Source: a bacterium (GTDB lineage Bacteria > Acidobacteriota > Thermoanaerobaculia > Multivoradales > J023). Taken from it: 64,000 bases of DNA. The stretch covers positions 62,001-126,000 of the forward strand of contig JAAELT010000333.1 in assembly GCA_024226315.1 (NCBI GenBank), in the 5' to 3' direction. A program made the translations under genes and the position numbers. The notes beneath the pieces were generated by a model. That model worked only from the letters and a program-made list of their open reading frames with translations. It ran no database searches and was not told the origin of the DNA. This document shows, in pieces, positions 1 through 8,055 of the stretch. Numbering within the stretch: the first letter of the stretch is position 1; each line of letters begins with the position of its first letter.

Positions 1-50
1 TCGGGGACGGCGTGGGACGGCCCGGTCGCTGGCCGCGGCTGCGGCGGTGA
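1..50 (+). CDS. 3' end of an upstream gene (partial)
   Basis: An open frame enters from the left edge and stops at TGA 48-50, decoding an arginine-rich end (GRPGRWPRLRR). Its stop overlaps the GTG start of the next gene as GTGA, the usual sign of a co-transcribed pair. By analogy with AbiE-type modules it could be the partner (antitoxin) of the nucleotidyltransferase, but only 15 codons are visible, so no function is assigned. Confidence 0.35.
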   Translation, partial: GDGVGRPGRWPRLRR

Positions 51-637
51 ATCCGCTCAAGGAGCTCCTGCGCCAGGTCGCCGGCGAGCTCAGCGAAGCC
101 GTGCCGTGGGCCCTGGTCGGTGGGCTGGCGATCTCTTCGCGAATCGAGCCCCGCTTTACCCGTGATCTCGACATGGCGATCGCCGTCGAGAACGACGCGG
201 AAGCGGAAGATCTGATCTACCGCTTCCGCCATATTGGCTACGGTCTGCTGGCGTTGATCGAGCAAGAAGCGACCGATCGGCTGGCGACCGTCCGGTTGGC
301 CGCGCCTGGAGAGTCGGGCATCATCGTCGATCTACTCTTTGCGTCCTCCGGGATCGAGCCGGAGATCGTCCGGGATGCCGGGGCGCTGGAAATTGCTTCC
401 GGTCTCGTAGTTCCTGTTGCCCAGGTATGGCACCTCCTGGCAATGAAGGTCCTGGCGCGCGATGATCAGCGCCGACCACAGGATCTCATTGATCTGCGCA
501 ATCTGGTGAACGTGATCACTGAGGAGGATCTGGAGCGGGCTCGCGATGCGCTCTCCCTGATCACGCAGCGAGGATTTCATCGCCAGAAGAACCTGCTTGG
601 CGATCTTCAGGAGCTCATCGAGGTTTCCATGCCCTGA
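47..637 (+). CDS. Nucleotidyltransferase, AbiEii-like
   Basis: This 196-residue protein looks like a nucleotidyltransferase of the AbiEii/type IV toxin superfamily. The signature lies near the N-terminus: LVGGLAIS with the Gly pair at 25-26, then the metal-binding acids D40 and D42 in TRDLD, and a likely third acid D95 in IIVDLLF. The C-terminal half is helical and contains the LLAMK-type helix and a DLIDL segment usual in this group. The start is GTG, coupled by a 4-base overlap to the gene entering from the left. Known members act as the toxin of abortive-infection or toxin-antitoxin pairs, while others have unknown substrates. Toxin function here is inference because the partner is outside the window. 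Confidence 0.7.
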   Translation: MNPLKELLRQVAGELSEAVPWALVGGLAISSRIEPRFTRDLDMAIAVENDAEAEDLIYRFRHIGYGLLALIEQEATDRLATVRLAAPGESGIIVDLLFASSGIEPEIVRDAGALEIASGLVVPVAQVWHLLAMKVLARDDQRRPQDLIDLRNLVNVITEEDLERARDALSLITQRGFHRQKNLLGDLQELIEVSMP

Positions 638-660
638 ACCGACCATCCTGACCCGACACC

Positions 661-1161
661 ATGGCCAACCCCGAACGCCTGATCCTGGTCGACGGCAGCG
701 CGCTCATCATACCGCGCGTACTACGCCATTCCGGCGACATTCAAGACCTCCGTGCCTACCGCGGGGTCCGCGAGTGGCTCGATCGCACCATCGCGCAGGC
801 CCACGAGAACGGCTACGTGACCACCATCCTGGGCCGGCGGCGCTACATCGCGGAGCTGGCGAGCAACAGCTTCATGGAGCGGCTCTACGGCGAGCGCATC
901 GCCGCCAACACGCCGATCCAGGGCTCGGCCGCGGACTTGTGCAAGGTGGCGATGATCGCCGTCGCCGGCCGCCTGGGATCGGAGCGTCTGGAGACCCGGA
1001 TGCTGCTCCAGATCCACGACGAGCTGCTGTTCGAGTCGCCGCCCGCCGAGGTCGAGCAGGTGAGCGCCCTGGTGCGCGAGGAGATGGAGCATGTCCACCC
1101 CCTGGACGTGCCGCTGGTGGTCGACGTCGGCGTTGGCGCCAACTGGGCCGAGGCGCACTAG
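661..1161 (+). pseudogene. polA: Internally deleted DNA polymerase I (polA remnant)
   Basis: The first codons decode the start of DNA polymerase I (LILVDGSALI). One extra A near 699 then shifts the frame. In the shifted frame the text continues as the polymerase N-terminus (YRAYYAIPATFKTS). At about 740 the sequence jumps to the very end of the polymerase domain, with the motifs NGYVTTILGRRRY, NTPIQGSAADL and LLQIHDELLFE. The 5'-nuclease, proofreading and most of the polymerase domain, well over 2 kb in a normal gene, are absent. The 166-residue frame is therefore a fossil of polA or an assembly collapse of a complete copy. It cannot encode an active enzyme. Confidence 0.85.
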
Positions 1162-1182
1162 ATATCTGCTACATTCCGCTGC

Positions 1183-1779
1183 GTGAGCGGAGACGTCATC
1201 GACGAGGCCGAGCTGGTCGAGGGCCTGCGGCGGGGCGACGACGCGGCCTTCGAGCAGCTGGTGCGCACCTACGGTGGCCGGCTGCTGCAGGTGGCGCGGC
1301 GCTTCCTGCGCGAGGAGGACGCCCGCGACGCGCTCCAGGAGGCCTTCCTCTCCGCCTTCAAGGCCATCCACCGGTTCGACGGCAAGGCCAAGATCTCCAC
1401 ATGGCTGCACCGGATCGTGGTCAACTCGGCGTTGATGCGCTTGCGCAAAAAGAGCAGCAAGATGGAGGAGAGCCTGGAGCCGCTGCTGCCGAAGTTTCTC
1501 GAGGACGGCCACCAGGCCCATCCCAGCGCGGCCTGGCCGGAGAACCCCGAAGAGGCGGTGGGGCGCGAGCAGATGCGCGACGTCGTGCGCCAGGCGATCG
1601 ATCAGCTGCCGGAGGGGTACCGTAACGTGGTGCTGCTGCGCGACATCGAAGAATTGAGCGGCGCCGAAACGGGTGAGCTGCTCGGCCTGACGCCCAACGC
1701 CGTCAAGGTCCGGCTGCATCGCGCCCGCCGGGCCTTGCGCGAGATCCTCGACCCCCAGATCCGAGAGGTCACCGCATGA
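1183..1779 (+). CDS. ECF-type RNA polymerase sigma factor
   Basis: This 198-residue protein of the extracytoplasmic-function sigma family would direct RNA polymerase to a stress-type regulon. Region 2 is seen at about residues 20-90, with the DARDALQEAFLSAFKAI core and the STWLHRIVVNSALMRLR stretch. Region 4 is seen at about 130-190, with PEGYRNVVLLRDIEELS and the helix-turn-helix GLTPNAVKVRLHRARRAL. The gene starts at GTG 1183. Its end overlaps the anti-sigma gene by four bases (ATGA), so the two are translationally coupled. Regulation by that partner is the expected arrangement for this family. Confidence 0.92.
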   Translation: MSGDVIDEAELVEGLRRGDDAAFEQLVRTYGGRLLQVARRFLREEDARDALQEAFLSAFKAIHRFDGKAKISTWLHRIVVNSALMRLRKKSSKMEESLEPLLPKFLEDGHQAHPSAAWPENPEEAVGREQMRDVVRQAIDQLPEGYRNVVLLRDIEELSGAETGELLGLTPNAVKVRLHRARRALREILDPQIREVTA

Positions 1780-2018
1780 CCTGCAAAGAGCTGATCGACT
1801 TCTTGATGGACTACCTCGACGGCGAGCTGCCGGCCGACGAGGCACGCCAATTCGACGAGCATCTGGAGATCTGTCCGCCCTGCGCCAACTACCTCGCCAG
1901 TTACCGTGAGACGGTGCGGCTCGGCAAGATGATCTGCCAGCCCGAGAAGTCTGTGTTGCCTACTGACATCCCCGAAGATCTCGTTCAGGCGATCCTCGAA
2001 GCGCGCCGGGCGGAGTGA
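1776..2018 (+). CDS. Zinc-finger anti-sigma factor (zf-HC2 type)
   Basis: This 80-residue soluble protein carries the HxxxCxxC zinc-binding core (FDEHLEICPPCANYL, about residues 26-40) and an N-terminal Cys (MTCKEL) that usually completes the site. Small proteins of this type sequester their cognate ECF sigma factor. The start codon overlaps the sigma-factor stop as ATGA, giving co-expression and a 1:1 partnership. No membrane segment is present, so release would not be by intramembrane proteolysis. Redox or zinc status is a possible signal, which is inference. Confidence 0.88.
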   Translation: MTCKELIDFLMDYLDGELPADEARQFDEHLEICPPCANYLASYRETVRLGKMICQPEKSVLPTDIPEDLVQAILEARRAE

Positions 2019-2036
2019 TCGCCAAGAACGGTGGCA

Positions 2037-2231
2037 AGATCCACAGCCTTTGTGGAAAAGCTTGTGGAAAAGACACCGGAAAACTGATTTCTCCCTTGGT
2101 TTCCCGGCCTCGACACCAGATTGCACAGATTCCTGTTCAGTCTTTCTAAGTTCATTATTTCCAGCAGCTTATCAAAAATAGACAAAAAGCTATAGGCGAA
2201 GCTGGCACCGCGAGATCGCGAGTTTTCCACA
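2037..2231. promoter_or_regulatory. Intergenic cluster of DnaA-box-like nonamers
   Basis: The gap between the anti-sigma gene and the convergent hydratase gene contains TGTGGAAAA at 2051-2059 and again at 2063-2071 (12-base spacing), and the complement TTTTCCACA at 2223-2231. A poorer match lies at 2037-2045. TTTTCCACA is one base from the classical TTATCCACA and is the accepted box in some phyla. Between them lies an AT-rich stretch (about 2140-2200) unlike the surroundings. It may be a DnaA-binding or origin-like region, but no dnaA or dnaN is visible. Confidence 0.35.
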
Positions 2232-2285
2232 AGCGCGGCTTGCCGGGCGTTCGGGCGGCGGTCTAAACGCCTGATAAAGAAGAAG

Positions 2286-3059
2286 TTAAGGCACTCTCTG
2301 ACGCCGCGATTCCAGAAAAGCCTCGACCGCCCGCAGGTTCTCAGGCCCGCCGTAGAGGCCCGACAGGACCTCGTCTTCACGGCTGATGGCGTCCTCCATC
2401 GACGACTCCTCGCCCTGGCGGATGAGCCGCTTGCAGGCCGCCACCGCACCCGGCGGCAGCTCGGCCAGGCCGGCGGCGATCTCGCGCACGCGCCGCATCA
2501 TCTCGGCGGCCGGGAAGACGCGGTTGACCAGTCCCCAGTGCTCCGCGGTCGCCGCGTCCAGCGGCCGGGCTCCCATGATGAGCTCGTTGGCGCGCTGGCG
2601 GCCGATCAGGCGCGCGAGGGTGAACGAGCTGCCGAACTCGAGCACCAGGCCGAGGCGCACGAACGGGGTCAGGAACGAGGCGCCCTCGGCCGCGTAGACC
2701 ATGTCGAAGTGCGGCAGCAGCGTCACCCCCATGCCTACCGCTTGGCCGTGGGCGGCGGCGATCAGGGGCTTGGGGAAGGCGCGGAGGTGGCGGTGGAGAT
2801 TGCCGACCTTCTTCGGCCCCTCCATTTCGCCGCGGCCGATGGCCAGGAAGACACCCAGGTCGGCGCCGGCACAGAACGAGTCGCCGGCGCCGTGGATCAC
2901 CGCCACGCGCACCGTTTCGTCGGCCGCCGTCTCGTCCAGGGTCCGGCTCAGCTCGGCGGCAAGCTCGGGGCTGATGGCGTTCTTCTTCTCCGGTCGGTTC
3001 AAGGTGAGGATGCGCACGCCGCCGTCGTCGCTCACCTGCAGATAGTCGTGGGAGCTCAT
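2286..3059 (-). CDS. Enoyl-CoA hydratase/isomerase family protein
   Basis: This 257-residue crotonase-fold protein would act on an acyl-CoA in the cytoplasm. Visible motifs are NRPEKKNAIS near the N-terminus, the oxyanion-hole segments GAGDSFCAGADL and HGQAVGMGVTLL, and GLVLEFGSSFTLARLIG. The classical second catalytic Glu of hydratases (PE) is replaced by PF. A Glu sits instead in LVLEFGSS, the pattern seen in delta3,delta2-enoyl-CoA isomerases, so isomerase activity is at least as likely as hydration. I chose ATG 3059 because GAGG lies five bases upstream. An in-frame GTG at 3065 is the alternative. It stands alone, convergent to the sigma operon. Confidence 0.85.
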   Translation of the reverse strand: MSSHDYLQVSDDGGVRILTLNRPEKKNAISPELAAELSRTLDETAADETVRVAVIHGAGDSFCAGADLGVFLAIGRGEMEGPKKVGNLHRHLRAFPKPLIAAAHGQAVGMGVTLLPHFDMVYAAEGASFLTPFVRLGLVLEFGSSFTLARLIGRQRANELIMGARPLDAATAEHWGLVNRVFPAAEMMRRVREIAAGLAELPPGAVAACKRLIRQGEESSMEDAISREDEVLSGLYGGPENLRAVEAFLESRRQRVP

Positions 3060-3236
3060 GTGCACCTCGCGCGTTGGGGTTGGATCGTTTCCGCCGGGCC
3101 GGGGCCGGGCGGTGCCGCCGATCCTACCTCCTCGCTCCAGACGGTCACCCGGGCGCTGGTCGGAATGCTGGCGCCGGCGAAGGGATTGCCACTGGAATAC
3201 GCAAGAAGGCGCGAGAATCTGTCAGGGCGACGTCTA

Positions 3237-3254
3237 TATAGCAGATGTGCTATA
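3237..3254. promoter_or_regulatory. Inverted repeat upstream of cytochrome gene
   Basis: TATAGCA at 3237-3243 and its exact complement TGCTATA at 3248-3254 are separated by four bases, about 30 bases before the start codon at 3285. The site is AT-rich in a G+C-rich context, so it may overlap the -10 region as an operator or form a small hairpin in the leader. A clear -35 element was not found. Confidence 0.35.
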
Positions 3255-3284
3255 AATGGGCGTTCATACGCGAAGGAGCTCTCG

Positions 3285-5528
3285 ATGACGGCCTCTCGAC
3301 GCCTCGGCCACACGATCACTCTGCTGTTCGTCTCGGCACTCTTCTGGCCCGCGGTCTCGCCTGCCGGTGAGATCCAGGACCCGGCCGCGAGGGCGGGCGT
3401 GACGCCGACGAACCCGATCCTCTTCGTCACCCAGTTCCCGATCGCCGCCGACTTCGCCACCATCGGCTCGACGTTCGCCAACCATGTGCCGCGCATCTCC
3501 CAGGCCGGGCGCGGCGGCGATCTGTACGTGCGGTATCCCTCGGGCGAGCTGTGCAACATCACGCGCGAGAACGGTTTCGGCGAGGCGGGGGTCTTCCAGG
3601 GCGCGGACGCGATCGCGGTCCGCGATCCGCACGTCCACTGGGACGGCGCCCGGGCGCTGTTCAGCATGGCGATCGGCGGCCCGACCCAGCAGTTCCAGGT
3701 GACCGAGGAGTACTGGCAGATCTACGAAGTCACCGGCCTCGGCGCGTGCGCAACCACCGACATCACCAAGGTGGCGGGCCAGCCCGAGGACTTCAACAAC
3801 GTGACGCCGATCTACAGTCCCGACGGCCGGATCGTGTTCAGCTCCGACCGCCCGCGCGACGGCCGGCGCCATCTCTACCCGCAGCACGACGAGTACGAAT
3901 CCACCGCGACCAACACCGGGCTGTGGAGCCTCGATCCGGCCACCGGCGACCTGGACCTGCTGAACCACGCTCCCTCGGGTGTCTTCACGCCCATCGTCGA
4001 CAGCTACGGGCGCATCGTCTTCACCCGCTGGGACCACCTGCAGCGCGACCAGCAGGCCGACGGCGATGGCAACCCCAACGGCACCTTCAACTGGCTCAGC
4101 GAAGAGCCGGGCGCGGCCACCGCCCCACCCGTGGAGGTGTTCCCCGAGCCCCGCATTGCAGTGCCGGGATCGAACGTCAACGGGCTGAGGATCAACCATT
4201 TCTTCCCTTGGATGATCCATCCCGACGGCACCGAGGAGGAGACGCTCAACCACATCGGCCGCCACGAGCTTCACGATTACTTCGCGCAATCGTTCACCGA
4301 CGATCCCAACCTGGTCGAGTTCATCGACGATGTCTCCGGCCGCTTCAACCCCAACCCGATCCTCAATTTCTTCCAGATCGCCGAGGATCCGGACGCCGCC
4401 GGCACCTACTTCGCGGTCGACGCGCCAGAGTTCGACACCCACGCCTCCGGGCGGATCGTGCGGCTGAGCCTGCCGCCGGGCCAGGCGCCCGACCAGGTGG
4501 CGCTCACCTACGTCACCCACCCGGACACCGACACGGTGGTGGCCGACGGCGACACCCCGCCGGCCACCCACACCGGGCACTACCGTGAACCGCTGCCGCT
4601 CTCGGGCGGCGGCCTGCTCGCGGTCCACACCGCGGAGACGCGCGGCGCCGACAACGACGGTACGCGCGCCAATCCGCAGCCGCGCTACGATTTTCGGATC
4701 AAGGAGCTGGTGACGGCCGGCCCATACTGGGAAGCCGGTGCGGCGCTGCTGCCGGGTGCCGGCGTCGTGCGCGAGATCCAGTACTACGACCCGGACGTGC
4801 TGGTGTCGTACAACGGCCCGATGTGGGAGCTTCAGCCGGTGGAGGTGCGCTCGCGCCCGGCACCGGTGATTCTGGGGTCGGTGCTCCCGCCGCCCGAGCA
4901 GCAGATCTTCGCCGAGGAAGCGGTGGATCCAGGCGTCTTGCGCGACTACCTGAGCCAGAACGAGCTGGCCCTGGTGGTGAGCCGCGACGTCACCACCCGC
5001 GACGCTCTCGACCGCCAGCAGCCCTTCAACCTTCGGGTGCCGGGTGGCGCGCAGACGGTGGGCGCGGGTGGCGTCGTCTACGACGTGCGCTATATGCAGT
5101 TCTTCCAGGGCGACCAGATCCGCGGCATCGGCGGCACCGGCAGCCCGGATCCGGGGCGGCGGGTGCTGGCCCAGGTGATGCACGATCCGGCGGTCTCCAA
5201 TCCGCCGACCACCGGTCCGGAGGGCAGCGTCACCCTGGGCGCCGACGGCTCGATGGCGGCGTTCGTGCCCGCCGACCGCGCCATGACCTGGCATCTCACC
5301 GATCCGGCCGGCGAGCCGGTGGTGCGGGAGCGCTACTGGCTCACCTTCCAGGCCGGCGAGATCCGCGTCTGTGCCTCCTGCCACGGCCTGTCGAGCACCG
5401 ATCAAGCGGGCCAGGGTGTGCCCACCAACCCGCCGGAGGCATTGCGGGCGCTGCTACAGCACTGGAAGACGGAGAACGCCGGCATCTTCGCCGACGGCTT
5501 CGAGTCGGGCGACGTCAGCGCCTGGTAG
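3285..5528 (+). CDS. HzsA-related secreted c-type cytochrome
   Basis: This 747-residue protein starts at ATG 3285 behind AAGGAG and has a signal peptide (hydrophobic LLFVSALFWPAVSPA, cleaved near AG-E). The body has beta-propeller-type blades (PIYSPDGRIVFSSDR, YGRIVFTRWDHL) matching the middle domain of the hydrazine synthase alpha subunit family. A single haem-binding site CASCH lies at residues 696-700. The protein ends in IFADGFESGDVSAW, a tail common on exported proteins of some Acidobacteriota and Gammaproteobacteria. HzsA-like proteins are widespread outside anammox bacteria, where their reaction is unknown. No beta or gamma synthase subunits lie nearby, so I do not infer hydrazine synthesis. 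Confidence 0.8.
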   Translation: MTASRRLGHTITLLFVSALFWPAVSPAGEIQDPAARAGVTPTNPILFVTQFPIAADFATIGSTFANHVPRISQAGRGGDLYVRYPSGELCNITRENGFGEAGVFQGADAIAVRDPHVHWDGARALFSMAIGGPTQQFQVTEEYWQIYEVTGLGACATTDITKVAGQPEDFNNVTPIYSPDGRIVFSSDRPRDGRRHLYPQHDEYESTATNTGLWSLDPATGDLDLLNHAPSGVFTPIVDSYGRIVFTRWDHLQRDQQADGDGNPNGTFNWLSEEPGAATAPPVEVFPEPRIAVPGSNVNGLRINHFFPWMIHPDGTEEETLNHIGRHELHDYFAQSFTDDPNLVEFIDDVSGRFNPNPILNFFQIAEDPDAAGTYFAVDAPEFDTHASGRIVRLSLPPGQAPDQVALTYVTHPDTDTVVADGDTPPATHTGHYREPLPLSGGGLLAVHTAETRGADNDGTRANPQPRYDFRIKELVTAGPYWEAGAALLPGAGVVREIQYYDPDVLVSYNGPMWELQPVEVRSRPAPVILGSVLPPPEQQIFAEEAVDPGVLRDYLSQNELALVVSRDVTTRDALDRQQPFNLRVPGGAQTVGAGGVVYDVRYMQFFQGDQIRGIGGTGSPDPGRRVLAQVMHDPAVSNPPTTGPEGSVTLGADGSMAAFVPADRAMTWHLTDPAGEPVVRERYWLTFQAGEIRVCASCHGLSSTDQAGQGVPTNPPEALRALLQHWKTENAGIFADGFESGDVSAW

Positions 5529-5612
5529 TCATTATCTGCCCGGGGTTTTGCATGCCGCCATCAGCATGTCATGGGACGACATAGAGGCGCGCTCGCCCGG
5601 AGAGCCAGGGGC

Positions 5613-6323
5613 CTAACGGCACTCGCAGAAGGCGGTGGCCATTGTGCACTTACAGCAGGAATAGTATCCAGCGCCGCAGGAGACGTTGCAACTGCTGGGA
5701 GTAATCGGGGACACGACGGTACAGCCGACGGAACAGGCGGTGGAGCCTACGCCTCCGGCCGTGCAGTCGGTAGAGCCCTTCATGATGAGCTCAGGGAACT
5801 CGGCTTGGCGCTCTCCAGACACTGAGACAGGCCACGCATCATAGTTGACCGCTAGCTCCTCGAGGCTTGCTCTGGGCTCACTGTCCTTGTTGGCAATGGC
5901 AGATGGTGGACGGTTCCATAGTAGCTCGACTCCGTTGTTGAGCGTGAGTGTCTTTCCGCTGGTGACCTGTCCGTGAGCAGGTTTTCCGTCCATTCCGAAT
6001 GCGAAGGTGATGTCCTCGTTGATGCCGCGAATCACGAGGCTGTTCGTTCTATAGCTGATCTCGGCCAGACCGGTCCAGGTTTCCAGCGGAGTCTCCAGAG
6101 GCTCTCGTGTTCTGAATCTGAAGAATACTGTTGGTGCTTCGGTTCCCGTGTCGCCGAGGAGTTTGACCGCGACCAGGATCTGGTCGCCGCGATAAGGGGC
6201 CTCGTAGACGAGTGTTTCCCCACGGAATACTTCGGCATGGTCCCCAGATGCGACTGCGGAAGGCGTGAACATCAACGCGAGCAGGATGCCGATGATGATG
6301 AGTCGGCAAGCAATCGATCTCAT
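5613..6323 (-). CDS. Secreted protein with cysteine-rich C-terminal tail
   Basis: This 236-residue protein starts at ATG 6323 behind AGGGGG. The N-terminus (MRSIACRLIIIGILLALM, then PSAVASG) is a signal peptide. The middle region is probably beta-rich and has no motif I recognise. The last ~55 residues carry about ten cysteines, with GCTVVSPITPSSCNVSC and YYSCCKC followed by CECR, reminiscent of small disulfide-knotted tails. Convergent with the cytochrome gene and not obviously in an operon. Function unknown. An exported peptide-like or metal-binding tail is possible. Confidence 0.7.
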   Translation of the reverse strand: MRSIACRLIIIGILLALMFTPSAVASGDHAEVFRGETLVYEAPYRGDQILVAVKLLGDTGTEAPTVFFRFRTREPLETPLETWTGLAEISYRTNSLVIRGINEDITFAFGMDGKPAHGQVTSGKTLTLNNGVELLWNRPPSAIANKDSEPRASLEELAVNYDAWPVSVSGERQAEFPELIMKGSTDCTAGGVGSTACSVGCTVVSPITPSSCNVSCGAGYYSCCKCTMATAFCECR

Positions 6324-6535
6324 TTCAATCCCCCTGTGAGCCTGGAGTCCGAGTGTCACCGGGACTGTGTCAGCGTGCCGCCTTCTCGGTGCCAGCTGAA
6401 TTCGGACCGGCGGCAAGATGCCGCCGAATATCGGTCAAGACAAAACGTTGTCACGCGTGATGGGGCATGGAGCCCACCCCAAGAGGTGGTTGCTTTCCGC
6501 CGGCGGGTAGGGGTTCTGCCTCGGAGCCGCCGCCA

Positions 6536-7600
6536 TTACCAGGCCTTCCGATTCGCCTTGGCTTTCTTGGCCTCCCGGAACATCGCCTGGGCTTTCTTGC
6601 CCGCGGCCTTGCGCGCGGCGCGGTCCTTGCGGATCTCGAGCGACTGCTGCTCCCTCTCCAGGTCCTGGTAGTTGCGCAGCCGCGCGGCCTCGACGTCGCC
6701 GTCCTCGATCGATGCGCGCACCGCGCAGCCGGGCTCGCCCTGGTGGGTGCAGTCGCGGAAGCGGCACCCTCGGGCGAGCGAGTGGATGTCCTCGAAGGCG
6801 GCGTCGAGCCCGTCGCCGGCGCTCCACGGCTGCAGCTCGCGGATGCCGGGATTGTCGATCACCAGACCGCCGTTCGGCAGCCGTAGGAGCTCGCGATGGG
6901 TGGTGGTGTGACGCCCGCGGTCGTCGCCGCTCCGGACCGCGCCGGTGCGTTGCGCCTCGTGGCCGAGCAGCCGGTTGATCAGGCTCGACTTGCCGACGCC
7001 GGAAGAGCCCAGTAAAACGACGGTCGCACGCGGCTCGACGAGCCGCGCCACCGCGTCGATGCCGCGACCCGCCGCGCAGCTGGTCAGCAGTACCGGCACG
7101 CCCGGCGCGACCGCGGCCGCCTCGCGGGCACGATCCCCCGGGTGATCGCACAGGTCCTCCTTGTTGAGCACGACAGCGGGCCGGCCGCCGCTCTCGAGCG
7201 CGGCGACCAGCATGCGCTCCAGGCGTCGCGGGTTGAAGTCGCCATCGAGGCCCATGACCAGCAGCACGAGGTCCACGTTGGCGGCGACCACCTGCTCGCG
7301 GGCACGGCGGCCGGCCGCTTTGCGCGACAGCCTGGTGCGGCGTGGCAAGAGGGCTTGTATAGACGCAGTGTCCGGCGTGCACCGCAGCGCAACCCAGTCG
7401 CCGACCACGGGCAGGTCGCCGCCGGGCGTGCAGTGGAGCATGCGTCCGGCGACCTCGGAGTCGAGCTCACCGGCGGCGGTCTGTACGACGTAGCGCAGCC
7501 GGTGCTCGAGGACGACGCGGCCGGGCTCCAGGCCCTGGGCGTCGTGGGTCAGGAACAGCTGGTCGAGCTCGTCGGTCCAGCCTAGGTCTGTCAGATTCAT
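6536..7600 (-). CDS. rsgA: Ribosome small-subunit-dependent GTPase A
   Basis: RsgA (YjeQ) is a circularly permuted GTPase that checks late maturation of the 30S subunit. The G motifs occur in the permuted order: NKEDL (G4), then GSSGVGKSSLINRL (G1), then DNPGIRE (G3). The N-terminal OB fold precedes them (VVGDWVAL). A zinc knuckle with Cys and His ligands (CRFRDCTHQGEPGC) follows, with a basic tail (KKAKANRKAW). I chose ATG 7600 (MNLTDLGW) with GGAG about ten bases upstream. Longer in-frame versions add non-conserved sequence. It appears monocistronic. Confidence 0.95.
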   Translation of the reverse strand: MNLTDLGWTDELDQLFLTHDAQGLEPGRVVLEHRLRYVVQTAAGELDSEVAGRMLHCTPGGDLPVVGDWVALRCTPDTASIQALLPRRTRLSRKAAGRRAREQVVAANVDLVLLVMGLDGDFNPRRLERMLVAALESGGRPAVVLNKEDLCDHPGDRAREAAAVAPGVPVLLTSCAAGRGIDAVARLVEPRATVVLLGSSGVGKSSLINRLLGHEAQRTGAVRSGDDRGRHTTTHRELLRLPNGGLVIDNPGIRELQPWSAGDGLDAAFEDIHSLARGCRFRDCTHQGEPGCAVRASIEDGDVEAARLRNYQDLEREQQSLEIRKDRAARKAAGKKAQAMFREAKKAKANRKAW

Positions 7601-8055
7601 TGGAAGCTTCTCCGGATTTCTTGGATGTCGAGGCATCGAGGCGAGTCGCCGCCCGCGTCGTGGCGAGCAGTGGCGACATGGTCGATCCCGGCAAGGCACG
7701 GCGACAGCCGCGCGCGCCGGATCGGCGATGCGGTCGAGAAGGGAAACGGGGAAAGCTTCAAACAGTCATAGGCAGGTGGAGCCTGCCACACCACGTGGAT
7801 CCACGCAAGATCGAATCAAGAGCAGTTGCCGGTTGCCGGTAGTCGGAACGATTAGATAATGGAACCGGCGATTGTAGTAAACAGACAAGAACTCTTCAGT
7901 GAGATATAATCCTCGTCCGAATGGATTCAAGGCGGGAGTTTTTATCTCTTGAATAGAGCGCTCGAAACTCTATTCGGGAGATAGTTCTCAAATAAAAGAC
8001 GCGTAGCTTAGTTTTTGACAATTTCGCTTTTATCAGTAGGAGTGCGAGTCTCATC
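7601..8055. other. AT-rich intergenic region with a long stem-loop
   Basis: About 455 bases separate rsgA from the divergent regulator gene, and I see no gene in them. The right half (7840-8050) is strikingly AT-rich. Bases 7943-7958 pair with 7968-7983 around a nine-base loop: 14 of 16 positions are Watson-Crick and the other two can form G-U pairs in RNA from the plus strand, giving a 16-bp stem. No T-tract follows on either strand, so it is not a standard terminator. An operator, attenuator or small RNA is possible. A TTGACA at 8015-8020 lacks a matching -10. Confidence 0.5.

Noticed and set aside
3285-5528. Evidence for anammox metabolism
   Set aside because: HzsA-like proteins are common outside anammox bacteria. 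The other synthase subunits and a hydrazine dehydrogenase are not present nearby.
7943-7983. Intrinsic terminator
   Set aside because: There is no run of T after the stem on either strand, and the neighbouring genes diverge from it.
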